A stretch of DNA of 64,000 nt from Heterodera schachtii (lineage: Eukaryota; Nematoda; Chromadorea; Rhabditida; Heteroderidae), in contig SIJG01000008.1 of the NCBI GenBank assembly GCA_023374025.1, positions 2,306,057 to 2,370,056 of the forward strand, read 5' to 3'. Of this stretch, positions 34,659 to 43,688 are shown piece by piece (position 1 is the first letter of the stretch; every line of letters starts with the position of its first letter). The notes beneath the pieces were generated by a model that was given only the letters and a program-made list of their open reading frames with translations, did not search any database and had not been told where the DNA came from. The position numbers and the translations under genes are program-made.

Positions 34659-35667
34659 CTAAGGTCGTCGTCTTTTTCCTATCTTCTGCTTCCATTCCTC
34701 ACCTTCTTCCATTCGTTGCACTCGCTTCTCCAAGTCCTCGTTCACTTTCGTAATGGTTTGCACTCGCTTCTCCAACTTCTTGTTCTCATTCATAATTAAT
34801 GTATCAAACTCCTGTGCACGTCTCATCACAAAAGTAATCAACTCGTTTCTCATACCATTAATAACCAAGTTGTTTCCCATCCCATCAATAATCGATAATA
34901 TATTTGATTTTTGTTGAAAATAATTGCTTATAAACGCCTCCATGTCTTTGTGGATCTTCCGATACGTATCCAACAGTTTGCCCAACTGTTCATCCTTTCC
35001 ATTATCATCATAAAACTTAGTGTATTCATCCAACTCCCTCTTCATCATTTTAATGTACGCATTCAATATAGAACTCGCAGAACTACTCCTACCCATCTTA
35101 TCCTCTAGACTTATTATATCTTGCTCCGCCACTTCACTTGCCTTTTGACACTCACTCAACACATTTTCTAACATTTCATCCTTATCATCTCGGTAATCTG
35201 TACATTTGTCCTTGTTTGAAGTACCAACAGGAGAATGTTGCGGTGGTAGAAAAACAAATTCATAATAATTGTTGATATCTTGTTCAGCATTCACTTAAGA
35301 AAATGTTAAAAAGAATTAAAACGAATTTACTTTGTTGGGGTTCTTTATTTTTGTGTGATTTCGAGGTTAGGAAATAAGAACTGCTCAAAAATTCATAATA
35401 ATCGTTTTTTGACGAAAAAATCCAATTTAAAACAATTTTCTATTGATAATAATAATAATTAATATTCTTTTCACCTGTATTCTGAACATAACCAAGTTTT
35501 TTACAATTCTCAATGTGTTCCCTGACATGTTGATAGACTGGGAATGGGTGTCCATTATACGCTTTACAATAAGCTGATACTTTGACTTCCTTCGGGTTTG
35601 CTTCAACATTTGCGAATTTCAAAATGCCGGCGATGATGATGACGAAACTGGCGCTTGTGTGGAGCAT
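34659..35667 (-). CDS. Secreted coiled-coil protein, family copy 2
   Basis: Exons 35667-35475 and 35293-34659 join in frame to 275 residues. The start is set at MLHTSASFVIIIAGILKFA, a signal peptide aligned with the other copies; an upstream in-frame Met exists but falls in the conserved promoter region. The three cysteines (SAYC, IENC, KCTDY) and VYQHVREHIENCKKLGY are kept. Compared with copies 1 and 3 it lacks one copy of the LC.TAK repeat region. It has FYDDNGKDEQLGKLLDTY and ends in a coiled coil with repeated EDLEKRVQ/KKLEKRVQ words. The second exon acceptor is shifted by a few bases (TTAAG). Function unknown; see copy 1. Confidence 0.83.
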
Positions 35668-35730
35668 TTTTTGGGGGAATTGGGAAAATTTTGTGATTTG
35701 ATTTTGTGATGTTTCCTTGACATTCACTCT

Positions 35731-35739
35731 GCTTTTGTA
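35731..35739 (-). promoter_or_regulatory. TATA-like box of secreted-protein gene 2
   Basis: TACAAAAGC on the minus strand, 64 bp before the start codon. It holds the same place as TATAAAAGC in copies 1 and 3, with one substitution, and is followed by ACATCACAAAATCAAA. Confidence 0.6.
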
Positions 35740-35789
35740 ATGATGCCTCCTAACCATTACAACAATGCAATGATGACATCGTTTTAAAA

Positions 35790-36250
35790 TATATAATAAT
35801 CAATGTTTCACCAAAATTAATGCATATTTTTATGAATATTCCCTTTTATGAATATGCCTTTATTATATTTAATCAATGTTTCACCAAAATTAATGCATAT
35901 TTTTATGAATATTCCCTTTTATGAATATGCCTTTATTATATTTAATCAATGTTTCACCAAGTTAATGCACATTTTTATGAATATTCCCTCATATATTTAT
36001 CAATGTTTCACCAAGTTAATGCACATTTTTATGAATATTCCCTCATATATTTATCAATGTTTCACCAAAATTAATGCATATTTTTATGAATATTCCCTTT
36101 TATGAATATCCCTTTATTATATTTAATCAATGTTTCACCAAGTTAATGCACATTTTTATGAATATTCCCTCATATATTTATCAATGTTTCACCAAGTTAA
36201 TGCACATTTTTATGAATATTCCCTCATATATTTATCAATGTTTTACTATA
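35790..36250. repeat. Tandem array with CAATGTTTCACCA units
   Basis: About eight units of 50-75 bp each contain CAATGTTTCACCAA, TTAATGCA(T/C)ATTTTTATGA and ATATTCCC. Longer and shorter units alternate. The open frames across it merely translate the repeat (for example MHIFMNIPS repeated) and are not genes. Confidence 0.9.
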
Positions 36251-37086
36251 TTTCTAAAAAATTTCAATTTCACGAATATTGTTTTTTTATGTATGATTTA
36301 TAAACCGATTAGTCCTTTTGAAGCATTGATTTTTCAATTTCATTTTCTGTCCTGGCTTATAATTCGAAATTCGGATTTTTTTCTTTCCATAAAACATGAA
36401 TTATTTGCATATATTTTTTTAATGGGTGCACTACTTTCTCCGCCCCCCCCCCCTCGCATCGTTTCCCCACCCGAGAATTTTCACAAATATTTACAAACTT
36501 CGAAATTTTTTATGAAAAAAATTTTAGAAAGTTATTTACAAGAAAATTCGAAGAAAAACTTCAAAAGATAGCTGAATCACTAAGATTCTTAAAAAAATAT
36601 TTAAAACTCAAGGGTGGTGGAAAATGAGCTGCTCCCATTTTTAATTTGCATATTTTCATTTTCTACAAAATAATTCAGTGGCATTTCCGAATCGCCCCTG
36701 CTCTGCCCGTTGTTGGTTGGCATTGTGCCGTCGCCACGATTCCCTTTTGCCGACTGCGCAAGGCCAACTACATGCTGAAGACCGGTGATCAGTGAGCACA
36801 TCACGCTGGAGCAGGGTCTCATTTTGGCGCTGAACCAAACGTGCCGCTTCTTCTCCCAGCGGTGCCCCTGCAACAAAAATTTTTTTTGTTGTTGTAATTT
36901 TCTGTTTTTAGCCCGACATCTCGGAGGTGGTTACAGGCGATGAGACGTCTTCTCGACCGATCAACCGGTTCCGCCCAATTCTGTACACTGAGGGCGAGCT
37001 GGACAAAACTGACCTTGGCCAACCACCATCGAGGCGAGTGTTTTTGCAAAAAAAAAAAAAAAAAAAATTTTTTTTTAATTTTTTAG

Positions 37087-37755
37087 GGAAAATCCACATC
37101 CTTTCGACCCGTCAACATTGCCACCAACACACTCAAGAGAGTCGACATTTTGCAGCTGAAAAATGGGGCTAAATTCTATAAAATGTGGCATTTAAAAAAA
37201 TTTTTTTTTTCAGATTTATAAAAAATACAACAATATAATAAGCTAATAGATAGAACCATTTGGAGGGGGGCGGTGTTTCATTGATATTTTTAAAGTCTAT
37301 TTTAATAGAAACATTAAAAAATTTCACTTTTATAAAAAAAAAATTTTTTTTTATTTGGAACAAATACCATAAATTTTCAATTTACATGGCAATTAATCCT
37401 CCCTAAGTCTTCAGGCTCTTCGCTTCACTAATTTTTTTTTTTAATTTTTCAGGGAAAATCCACATCCTTTCGACCCGTCAACATTGCCACCAACACACTC
37501 AAGTGAGTCGAACATTTTGTGTTGCACAAAATGGCTGCAAAATTGAGCCAAATTGGGCTACCTATATTCTATAAAATGCGTCATTTTAAAAAATTTCGTT
37601 CAGATTATAAAAATACAAATTTTTGGAAAAAAAATTGTACAATATAATAGGAAAATAGAGCCCTTTTGGAGGGAGGGGGCCGGAATTTCTTTGAAAAACG
37701 TACTTTTTAAAGTCTATTTTAATAGAAACATTAAAAATTTTCAGTTTTATAAAAA
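37087..37755. repeat. Tandem duplication of an MTERF-like exon and its intron
   Basis: The segment 37087-37345 and the segment 37453-37755 are copies: each starts GGAAAATCCACATCCTTTCG and later has AAAGTCTATTTTAATAGAAA. The first copy has lost the splice donor (CTCAAGAGAG versus CTCAAGTGAG). Confidence 0.8.
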
Positions 37756-38028
37756 AGAATTTCGGGGGCAGGGACTTAAAATGCGCCAGTATTTTTGGCG
37801 GAATTTCTTCATTTTTTTGCAGGAAATCCGACCCCATATGCCAACCATTATTCGCTCACCCTTCAAATGCTGTTGGAGCTGGGCGTCAATTTATTTGAAG
37901 TAAAATAATAAACAATTTATAAAAATTCCGCTTCCCCCACCCTTAACAAAAATGAAAAAATTTTTAAGGGGAAAGAATTGATAAGCATTTTGTTCAAATG
38001 CTTCATTAGTCCCACCAAATGGGAGCAG

Positions 38029-38204
38029 GTCGTTTCCCCCCCCCCCCCGGAAAATTTTTTAAAAAAAATTTTCAAACCTAGAAATTTTTCATTAAAAAAA
38101 TTCTTAGGAAATTTCTTAGTAAGAAAATTTCAAAAAAATAATTTTTTTGAAAAATTTCTAGGTTTGAAAATTTTTTTAAAAAAATTTTCCGGGGGGGAAA
38201 CGAC
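38029..38204. mobile_element. Small foldback, GTCGTTTCCCCC ends
   Basis: GTCGTTTCCCCC with a poly-C run faces GGGGGGGAAACGAC, and the arms continue through AAACCTAGAAATTTTTCA and its inverse. The left arm start and the TTCTTAGGAATTTCTTAGTA word recur at about 54028-54120 and GAGCTGCTCCC/GGGGAAACGAG words at 51060 and 51330. Confidence 0.7.
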
Positions 38205-38429
38205 GTGGGGGGGGGGGGGGAAACGACACGGGGGGGGGAAATGAAGTGCACCCCACCAAATGCTGACCATGTTTTCTTGTCATTTTTAACTCGGAATTGT
38301 CCATTTTGGCACATTTAATCCGCATTTTTTTTTGTGCCTGCCAAAATTCCGGAATATTTTTTTATTGGCACCTCCGTTTACGACTCTACCATACGTGTGC
38401 AAGGGGGGGGGGGGGGGTCAGGAAAAGGG

Positions 38430-39250
38430 TCGTGCGTTCGGCGATGACCCCCCTAGGGGGGGTCAGCGGCAAATTTTTTGCGTTCGACCATTTTTGCCCC
38501 CGGTGAAGACCTTTTTTTTTTTTTTTTTGCTTTTCACACCACTTTTTTGCGGCGGTTTTTTCAAAAAGCTTGGGGAAAGGGGTCCGGCGGTGCCGATAGG
38601 CGCCGCCGGGAAAATTTTTGAAAATTTGATTGTGATTTGTTAACAGATTTTCACCAAAAAATGACAAAATTTTTGCGAATTTGGGTCAACTTTTTAAGAG
38701 CATTTTTAATGAAATTTATAAAAAATAGGCAAAATTTTTGAAAATTTTTAGCCCCTCCTCTTGCGTTCGACGAAATCCTTGAGCAGAATTCGTCAAATGC
38801 AAGAAAAAAAGGGTATCGAACGCAGAAAATTATAAATTTAACGAAATTTCATTAGGAAGCTTAGGGTTTTACTGAAAAATATATAGGCAAAATTTGAGGG
38901 ATTTTTTAGCCCCTTCTCTTGCGTTCGACGAATTCCTTCAGCAAAATTAGTCAAACGCTAGAGGAAAGGTGTCGAACGCAGAAAAATTTGAAATTTTAGC
39001 GAAATTTCTTAGGGAAATAGCAATTTTCAAGTGCCCACTTTTGCGTTCGACAAATCGCCCTCAGGGTTAGTCGAACGCAATGCGCGACCCTTTCCTTGAA
39101 CTTGCCGCTCCCTTTTCTCGTTTTTTTCCACTTTCCTTTTCTCTCTCTTTTTCTTTCTTTTTTTTCCTTTCTCCCTTTTTTCTCGACCCCCGCCCCCGCC
39201 TCGTGCGTTCGACACCCGCCGACCCCTTGCGTTCGGCGTCACGAGGCCCC
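38430..39250. repeat. Cluster of TGCGTTCGAC motifs, partly tandem
   Basis: The 10-mer TGCGTTCGAC, its inverse GTCGAACGCA or a one-base variant occurs about ten times. From 38750 to 39085 it is organised as three units of about 120-160 bp, each with a forward and an inverted motif around TTCGTCAAA/TTAGTCAAAC words. The CT-rich tract at 39110-39190 follows. Confidence 0.7.
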
Positions 39251-39732
39251 CCCCTGACCCCACCCTTGCACAGCTATGGACTCTACACATTTTATTTAAA
39301 CAAAAAATTTGCCAGGTTTGTCAAGCGCCGAAAATTGGCTGTGCCCTCCTCCGCCGGTTGGACCCGAAAGGGACGTCAAAGCGAAAATCTTTTGGCTGGT
39401 CAAACGTTGCGGGGTCCCCGAGGCGGACATCGGCGTGTACCTGAGCAGGAACCCGTACTTCCTCCTGCAGTCATTTGACGACTGGAAGGTGTGTTTTGTA
39501 TTGAATTTTGTAGGCATTTTTTTTTCGTTTTTTTCCCAGGGAAATTTTTACGATTTTCAATTTTTTTTTAAATTTTCCATTTCGTTTTTTCAGGCTCGTC
39601 TCGATTACCTCCAATTCCATCGGTTCAGCCGGCGACAGAATTGCCAAACTTGTCGTGGACAGTACAGTTACTGGATGAACAGCCCGCAGGAACGCATCGA
39701 TGCCCGGTAAAATGCAAATTTTTTTTTTAATT

Positions 39733-40020
39733 CGTTCTTGTGGCCTGGGTTCGAACCCTTGGAGTTTCCGAAAATCTTTAAAAGTTGGTCAAGTGGTGAA
39801 TGTTGCTAATTTTCCCTTACTTTGGCACGGGTTCGGGTCCGGTTTGCGTCATGTCATTTTATTGGATGGTTAAGTGGTGAATGTTGTTGGTTTTCTCTTA
39901 TTTTGGCAGGGGTTCGGGTCCGGTTTTCGTTAAAAAAAATTTTCGTGGTTAAGTGGTGCGCATCGTTGCTTTTCCCTTATTTTAGTGCAGGTTCGAACCC
40001 TAGCATTTTTTTTTAGTTTT
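39733..40020. repeat. tRNA-like tandem units with GGTTCGAACCC words
   Basis: Three units of about 80 bp carry (T/C)AAGTGGTGAATGTTG followed about 30 bp later by GGTTCG(G/A)(G/A)(T/C)CC, preceded by GTGGCCTGGGTTCGAACCC. A fourth unit lies at 44283-44400. The second word matches the pol III B box; the first could be a weak A box. No cloverleaf can be drawn with confidence. Confidence 0.55.
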
Positions 40021-40060
40021 GTATAATTGTGGACATCTTTTCCGGGTTTTTAGTTTAAAC

Positions 40061-40234
40061 TAGAGTGCCACGGGAGCGGGACCTGGAAGCGGACAACTGA
40101 GTACCAAGGTCTCGGTTTTGACCGGGACCGGGACTAGTCCCGGTTTTTTCCCGGTTTTCCCAGCCAAAAATTCCCGGGTTTTAAACCGAAAAGGTCCCGG
40201 GTTTGCCCAAAATTCCCGGTCCCGTGGCACTCTA
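40061..40234. mobile_element. hAT-like MITE with perfect 8-bp target duplication
   Basis: The ends are TAGAGTGCCACGGGA and TCCCGTGGCACTCTA (the right copy reads CCCGTGGCACTCTA). Both sides are flanked by GTTTAAAC. The inside is an inverted run of CCCGGT/ACCGGG words. At 174 bp it is very small. Confidence 0.85.
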
Positions 40235-40419
40235 GTTTAAACAAGCATTTTGTGGTACAATTTTTAAATTTCCCATTTTTTTTGAAAAATAAAAACCAAA
40301 AAAAAAAAACAAAAAAACCAAAAAAAAAGGAAAAATTAAAAAAATTTAATTCAAATGCACCATTTAAGTTTCGATTTTCGTTGCCAAAATTTTTTTTTTA
40401 AATGGAAATTGCTAAAATG

Positions 40420-41220
40420 ATAGAATTTACAACAAAATTTACAATGGAAAACCGAAGAAAAATGACAGAACATTTAAAACTTAAAGAAGAGAAAGCCCTA
40501 AAAATGACAGACTTTAAAAGAACACCAAAAAGAGGGAATAGGAAAAGCTGAGCAATTAGAAACAGAAGAAATGTCTGATCAGTTTGCTTACTTTCTCATT
40601 GTAGTGCTGCTCGAGACTCTCGGTCTCGACTTGAGAAAAGTCTCGGGGGTTTTTTTTTTTTGGTCTCGAGTCTCGGGGTCAAGTCTCGGTCTCGGGAAAT
40701 TTTCTGTCTCGAGCATCACTAGTCATTTCATTTTTTCTTTTTGCATGGCAACGGTCGAATTTTTGGGCCATAATCCATTCTAATCAAAACAAATAATGTT
40801 ATATATAGTCCCCAAAATGTTAGACCATTGCCATGTCATCTGCTGTACGCCATTTTTCTCCTCTTTTTCATCCTCTCATTCTCCTTTCCTTTTCCTCTTC
40901 CTCTTCCTTCCCCCTTCCCTCTCTTCCTTCTTTTTCCTCTTTTCCTTTTCTCTTCATCTTCTTCCTCATCCTTTTACATTTGCTCCTTCTTCCCCTTTCC
41001 TCCTCCCCCCCCCTTCCTTTTCCTCTTCCGTTCCTTTTCCTCTTCCTTTCCCCTTCCCTCTCTTCATTTTCTTTTTCTCTTCTCCCATCCTCTTTCGTCT
41101 TTTTCTTCACATCTTCCTACCTATCTTCCGCCTCCATTTCTCAAATTTTCTTCTTCTTTTCCTTCCCTTCCTTTGCTATTTTTCCTCTTCCTCTTTTGGG
41201 ACTATGTGACCATTTTTCTT
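40420..41220. repeat. Repeat module downstream of secreted-protein gene 3
   Basis: It has the same order as the modules at 27.5 and 33.96 kb: AATGACAGAACATTTAAAAC, AAAGCCCTAAAAATGACAGA, GGGCCATAATCCATTCTAAT, a CT tract of about 350 bp, then TGGGACTATGTGACCATTTT. It is interrupted by the small element at 40602-40721. Confidence 0.75.
40602..40721. mobile_element. Small hAT-like inverted-repeat element
   Basis: TAGTGCTGCTCGAGAC faces GTCTCGAGCATCACTA. The interior is a run of CTCGGTCTCG words. Flanking bases TCTCATTG and GTCATTTC do not form a clean duplication. Confidence 0.6.
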
Positions 41221-41259
41221 CGTAATTTTGAATTATTTCTTCAGCTAAATTTACTACAA

Positions 41260-42501
41260 TTAACTCTTTTCTCCACCCCCTGATATGACTTGACAGTGGA
41301 CCAAGAAAACATTTCGAATGGGCAAAATCTTAATTTTAAATTCTCCTAAACTATTTGGTTCCAATGCTATGGCCGTCTTTCTTCCTGTCTTCTGCTTCCA
41401 TTTCTCACCTTTTTTTCGTTTCTCTGTCCGAACACTTTCAAAATGTTTATGCTTCTCCTTCTCCTCTTCCATCTTTTTTATGTACGCATCCAACGCATTC
41501 TTCGCAATGGCACACAATTTTTTCTTGTTTCTCAAATTCTCATTCGCAAACTCCAACAAACCCGCCAGTTCTGGCATTGAGCTCATCTGAATGCAATCCT
41601 TTATGCACTTCTCCTTCGTTTCACAGATCTCTTGGTAATTCTCCACTAGTTCCCCCAACTGTTCATCCTTTCCATTTTCATCATAAAATTTCCTGTATTC
41701 CGCCAACTCCTTCTCCTCCTCCATCTTTTTAATGTATGCATCCAACTTCAACTTTGCAATGTCACACCACTTTTTCTTCTCTTCAAAAGATTTTTGCTTT
41801 TCCAAAAGCGGATCATAGAAGCGTTTGTGATTACTTGCGTAATCATTCATTGCTATCATCCCTATTTTCTCAGACCCGGACAGTTCCATCCCTTTATCAT
41901 ACGCATCCAACTGAGCCTTCACACCCAAATCGTGCCAAACTGATTCCGAGTCACGGATCTTCTGTTGATATTCCCTTTCACGCTCCTTCATCTCTTTTTT
42001 CGCATTCTGTAAGTTATTCAACCGATTTTCCAACTGATCATCTTCCTCGTCTTGATAATCTATACATTTATTCTCTTTTAGAGTGTCAACAGAAAAATCT
42101 TGCGGTGCTTCAAAAGTAAATGCATAATAAATGCCATCTTTTAATACTTTAACTTCTGAAAAGATCAAAATTACTTTTTAGGGGTTTATTTTTGTCTGCT
42201 TCATGATTGAAGGCCCAACAAATATCGAGATCGAGTTTTGATTAAGAATAAATGCTATTTTTTTTTCAAAATTAATTTATATCTAACAATAATTAATGCA
42301 CTTCTCACCTGGCCGCTGTATATATCCAAGTTTTTCACAATTCTCAATATGTTCCTTGACATGTTTAAAGACCGGTTCAGGTGGATAAGGCTCTTCTACT
42401 ATACAGTAAGCTTCTATTGTGACTGTACCATTTGCTTCAACATTTCTGAATAACAAAATCTCGACGATCATGATGACGAGACTGGTGATGGTGGGCAGCA
42501 T
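41260..42501 (-). CDS. Secreted coiled-coil protein, family copy 3
   Basis: Exons 42501-42309 and 42155-41260 give 362 residues in frame. The signal peptide starts MLPTITSLVIMIVEILLF. The N-terminal domain keeps the three cysteines (EAYC, IENC, NKCIDY) and the VFKHVKEHIENCEKLGY motif. The coiled-coil region matches copy 1 closely (FYDPLLEKQKSFEEKKKWC, then KLKLDAYIKKMEEEKELAE, then FYDENGKDEQLGELVENYQ). The C-terminus differs: KHFESVRTEKRKK and a hydrophobic stretch (IRNVFLVHCQVIS) close to the end that could be non-homologous read-through. It sits between two MTERF-like fragments on the other strand. Function unknown. Confidence 0.85.
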
Positions 42502-42565
42502 TCTGAAGTAAAATGAACAACTCTTGGGGTTTTGATTTTGTGATAATTCCCTCGTTATTCAATCG

Positions 42566-42574
42566 GCTTTTATA
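42566..42574 (-). promoter_or_regulatory. TATA box of secreted-protein gene 3
   Basis: TATAAAAGC on the minus strand, 65 bp before the start codon, followed by TTATCACAAAATCAAAACC as in copy 1. Confidence 0.7.
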
Positions 42575-42619
42575 ATGATGGCAAGCACGCACGCCTAAGC
42601 ATTTGCCAGCAACGCAATA

Positions 42620-42960
42620 CGATGTTTAATAATTTTCACAAGAATATTTCATTATACATATGCCCATGAGTAGGTTATATTATGCTATGAATATAATTTT
42701 TAATCCATACTCATGTATGTCATCGCATGCGTGTATATTTCTGAATATGCACATTTTTATGCTTATGCCATCTCAGTGTGGGTATGTTTAATAATTTTCA
42801 CAAGAATATTTCATTATACATATGCCCATCAGTAGGTTATATTATGAGTTATGAATATAATTTTTAATTCATACTCATGTATGTCATCGCATGCGTGTAT
42901 ATTTCTGAATATGCACATTTTTATGCTTATGCCATCTCAGTGTGGGTATTTTAATGAATA
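42620..42960. repeat. Direct duplication of about 163 bp upstream of gene 3
   Basis: Two adjacent copies begin GTTTAATAATTTTCACAAGA and end TGCCATCTCAGTGTGGGTAT. They differ by a few bases. The 5' flank of gene 3 has this array where genes 1 and 2 have the CAATGTTTCACCA array. Confidence 0.9.
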
Positions 42961-43039
42961 TACGATTTGAAGGCACGTATATAGCATATGAACGCCCGTT
43001 TTATGCTTGTGTATTGCATATTTTTATTGATGCCCCATT

Positions 43040-43440
43040 TTAGATGTGAATGATGTATGAATATCATTATAATTGAATATATTTTTATGAATATATTTTT
43101 ACGAATATTGCATATACATGTTACATGTAGCATCATCTCCCAACAAGTGATATTCTGTTGGGTCAACGGTTCTGGCTTTGACGCTGCCGTTGCTTAATTA
43201 TGGCTAATTAGTGTGCTAATTGAGGAAAAGAACAATTAGCAAGGCAATTACATAATTAATTATTTACTGTTCACTTCACTGAACAGCCTTTCTTTTTTGT
43301 TATTAGTTCCTGTCTTTTTCAGCAATCTTTGATTATTTAAATTGAATTTATAATTTTAATTAAATCATGATGCAGCTAAGTTTAGTTAAACGTCTACTAA
43401 ACCACTAAAGGTAATAATCAGTTTAACAACAATTTCAATT
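43040..43440. repeat. Dispersed repeat, inverted relative to 1-600
   Basis: The reverse complement aligns with the left edge of the window, as described there. It lies beyond the secreted-protein gene 3 promoter region. Confidence 0.65.
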
Positions 43441-43688
43441 TCGGTGGGTAATTAGCAAAAATGTTATTTTCCCAAATTAAATACCTATAAACATTTAAGC
43501 ATTGTTTGTATTGGTTTCAACATCTAAAATTTTTCCTTGGCAAACCATTCTAAAAATGCCAATTTTTAATTAGTCACCATTAATTAACACTTCCCTATTC
43601 TTATTACGCTCATAAAAAAATTGGGTACTTGTGTGGTTTACCGCCCATAAAATTTTTTTTGTTTATTTCTTAAAAAAACTTTCAAACC

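Larger units (their letters stand above)
36660..39706 (+). pseudogene. MTERF3-like gene, N-terminal to middle part, disrupted
   Basis: MTERF proteins are helical-repeat regulators of mitochondrial transcription or ribosome assembly. Exon-like stretches at 36912-37033 (GC donor), 37453-37502, 37823-37899, 39316-39488 and 39594-39706 spell family features: TLQMLLELGVNLFE, IGCALLRRLDP, DVKAKIFWLVKRCGV, IGVYLSRNPYFLLQSFDDWK, RLDYLQFHRFSR and QERIDAR. A one-base frame break lies between LLRRLDP and DVKAK, and the stretch after FSRRQ is read in a shifted frame for about a dozen residues before it recovers. An exon at 37087 is duplicated at 37453. The segment 36660-36880 is a mosaic of pieces found at 45030-45100 and 45850-45990. 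No start codon region is clear. Other genes in the window show no such breaks, so pseudogenisation is more likely than assembly error. Confidence 0.6.

Noticed and set aside
35790..36250. CRISPR-like appearance of the repeat array
   Set aside because: Repeats are adjacent, of unequal length, with no unique spacers, and the genome is eukaryotic.
35848..36571. Plus-strand frames with repeated MHIFMNIPS
   Set aside because: They are translations of the CAATGTTTCACCA tandem array; the frame has no splice partner or family.
39027..39478. Minus and plus frames across 39.0-39.5 kb
   Set aside because: They are low-complexity or shadow frames over a CT tract and the MTERF-like exon.
40796..41283. 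Plus-strand frames of 130-151 codons
   Set aside because: They read through the pyrimidine tract next to secreted-protein gene 3. The same tract beside genes 1 and 2 has other frames.
42760..42940. ATGCCA words as dorsal-gland promoter boxes known from cyst nematodes
   Set aside because: They occur once per 163-bp repeat and on the strand opposite to gene 3, and are not shared with genes 1 and 2, so the match is weak.
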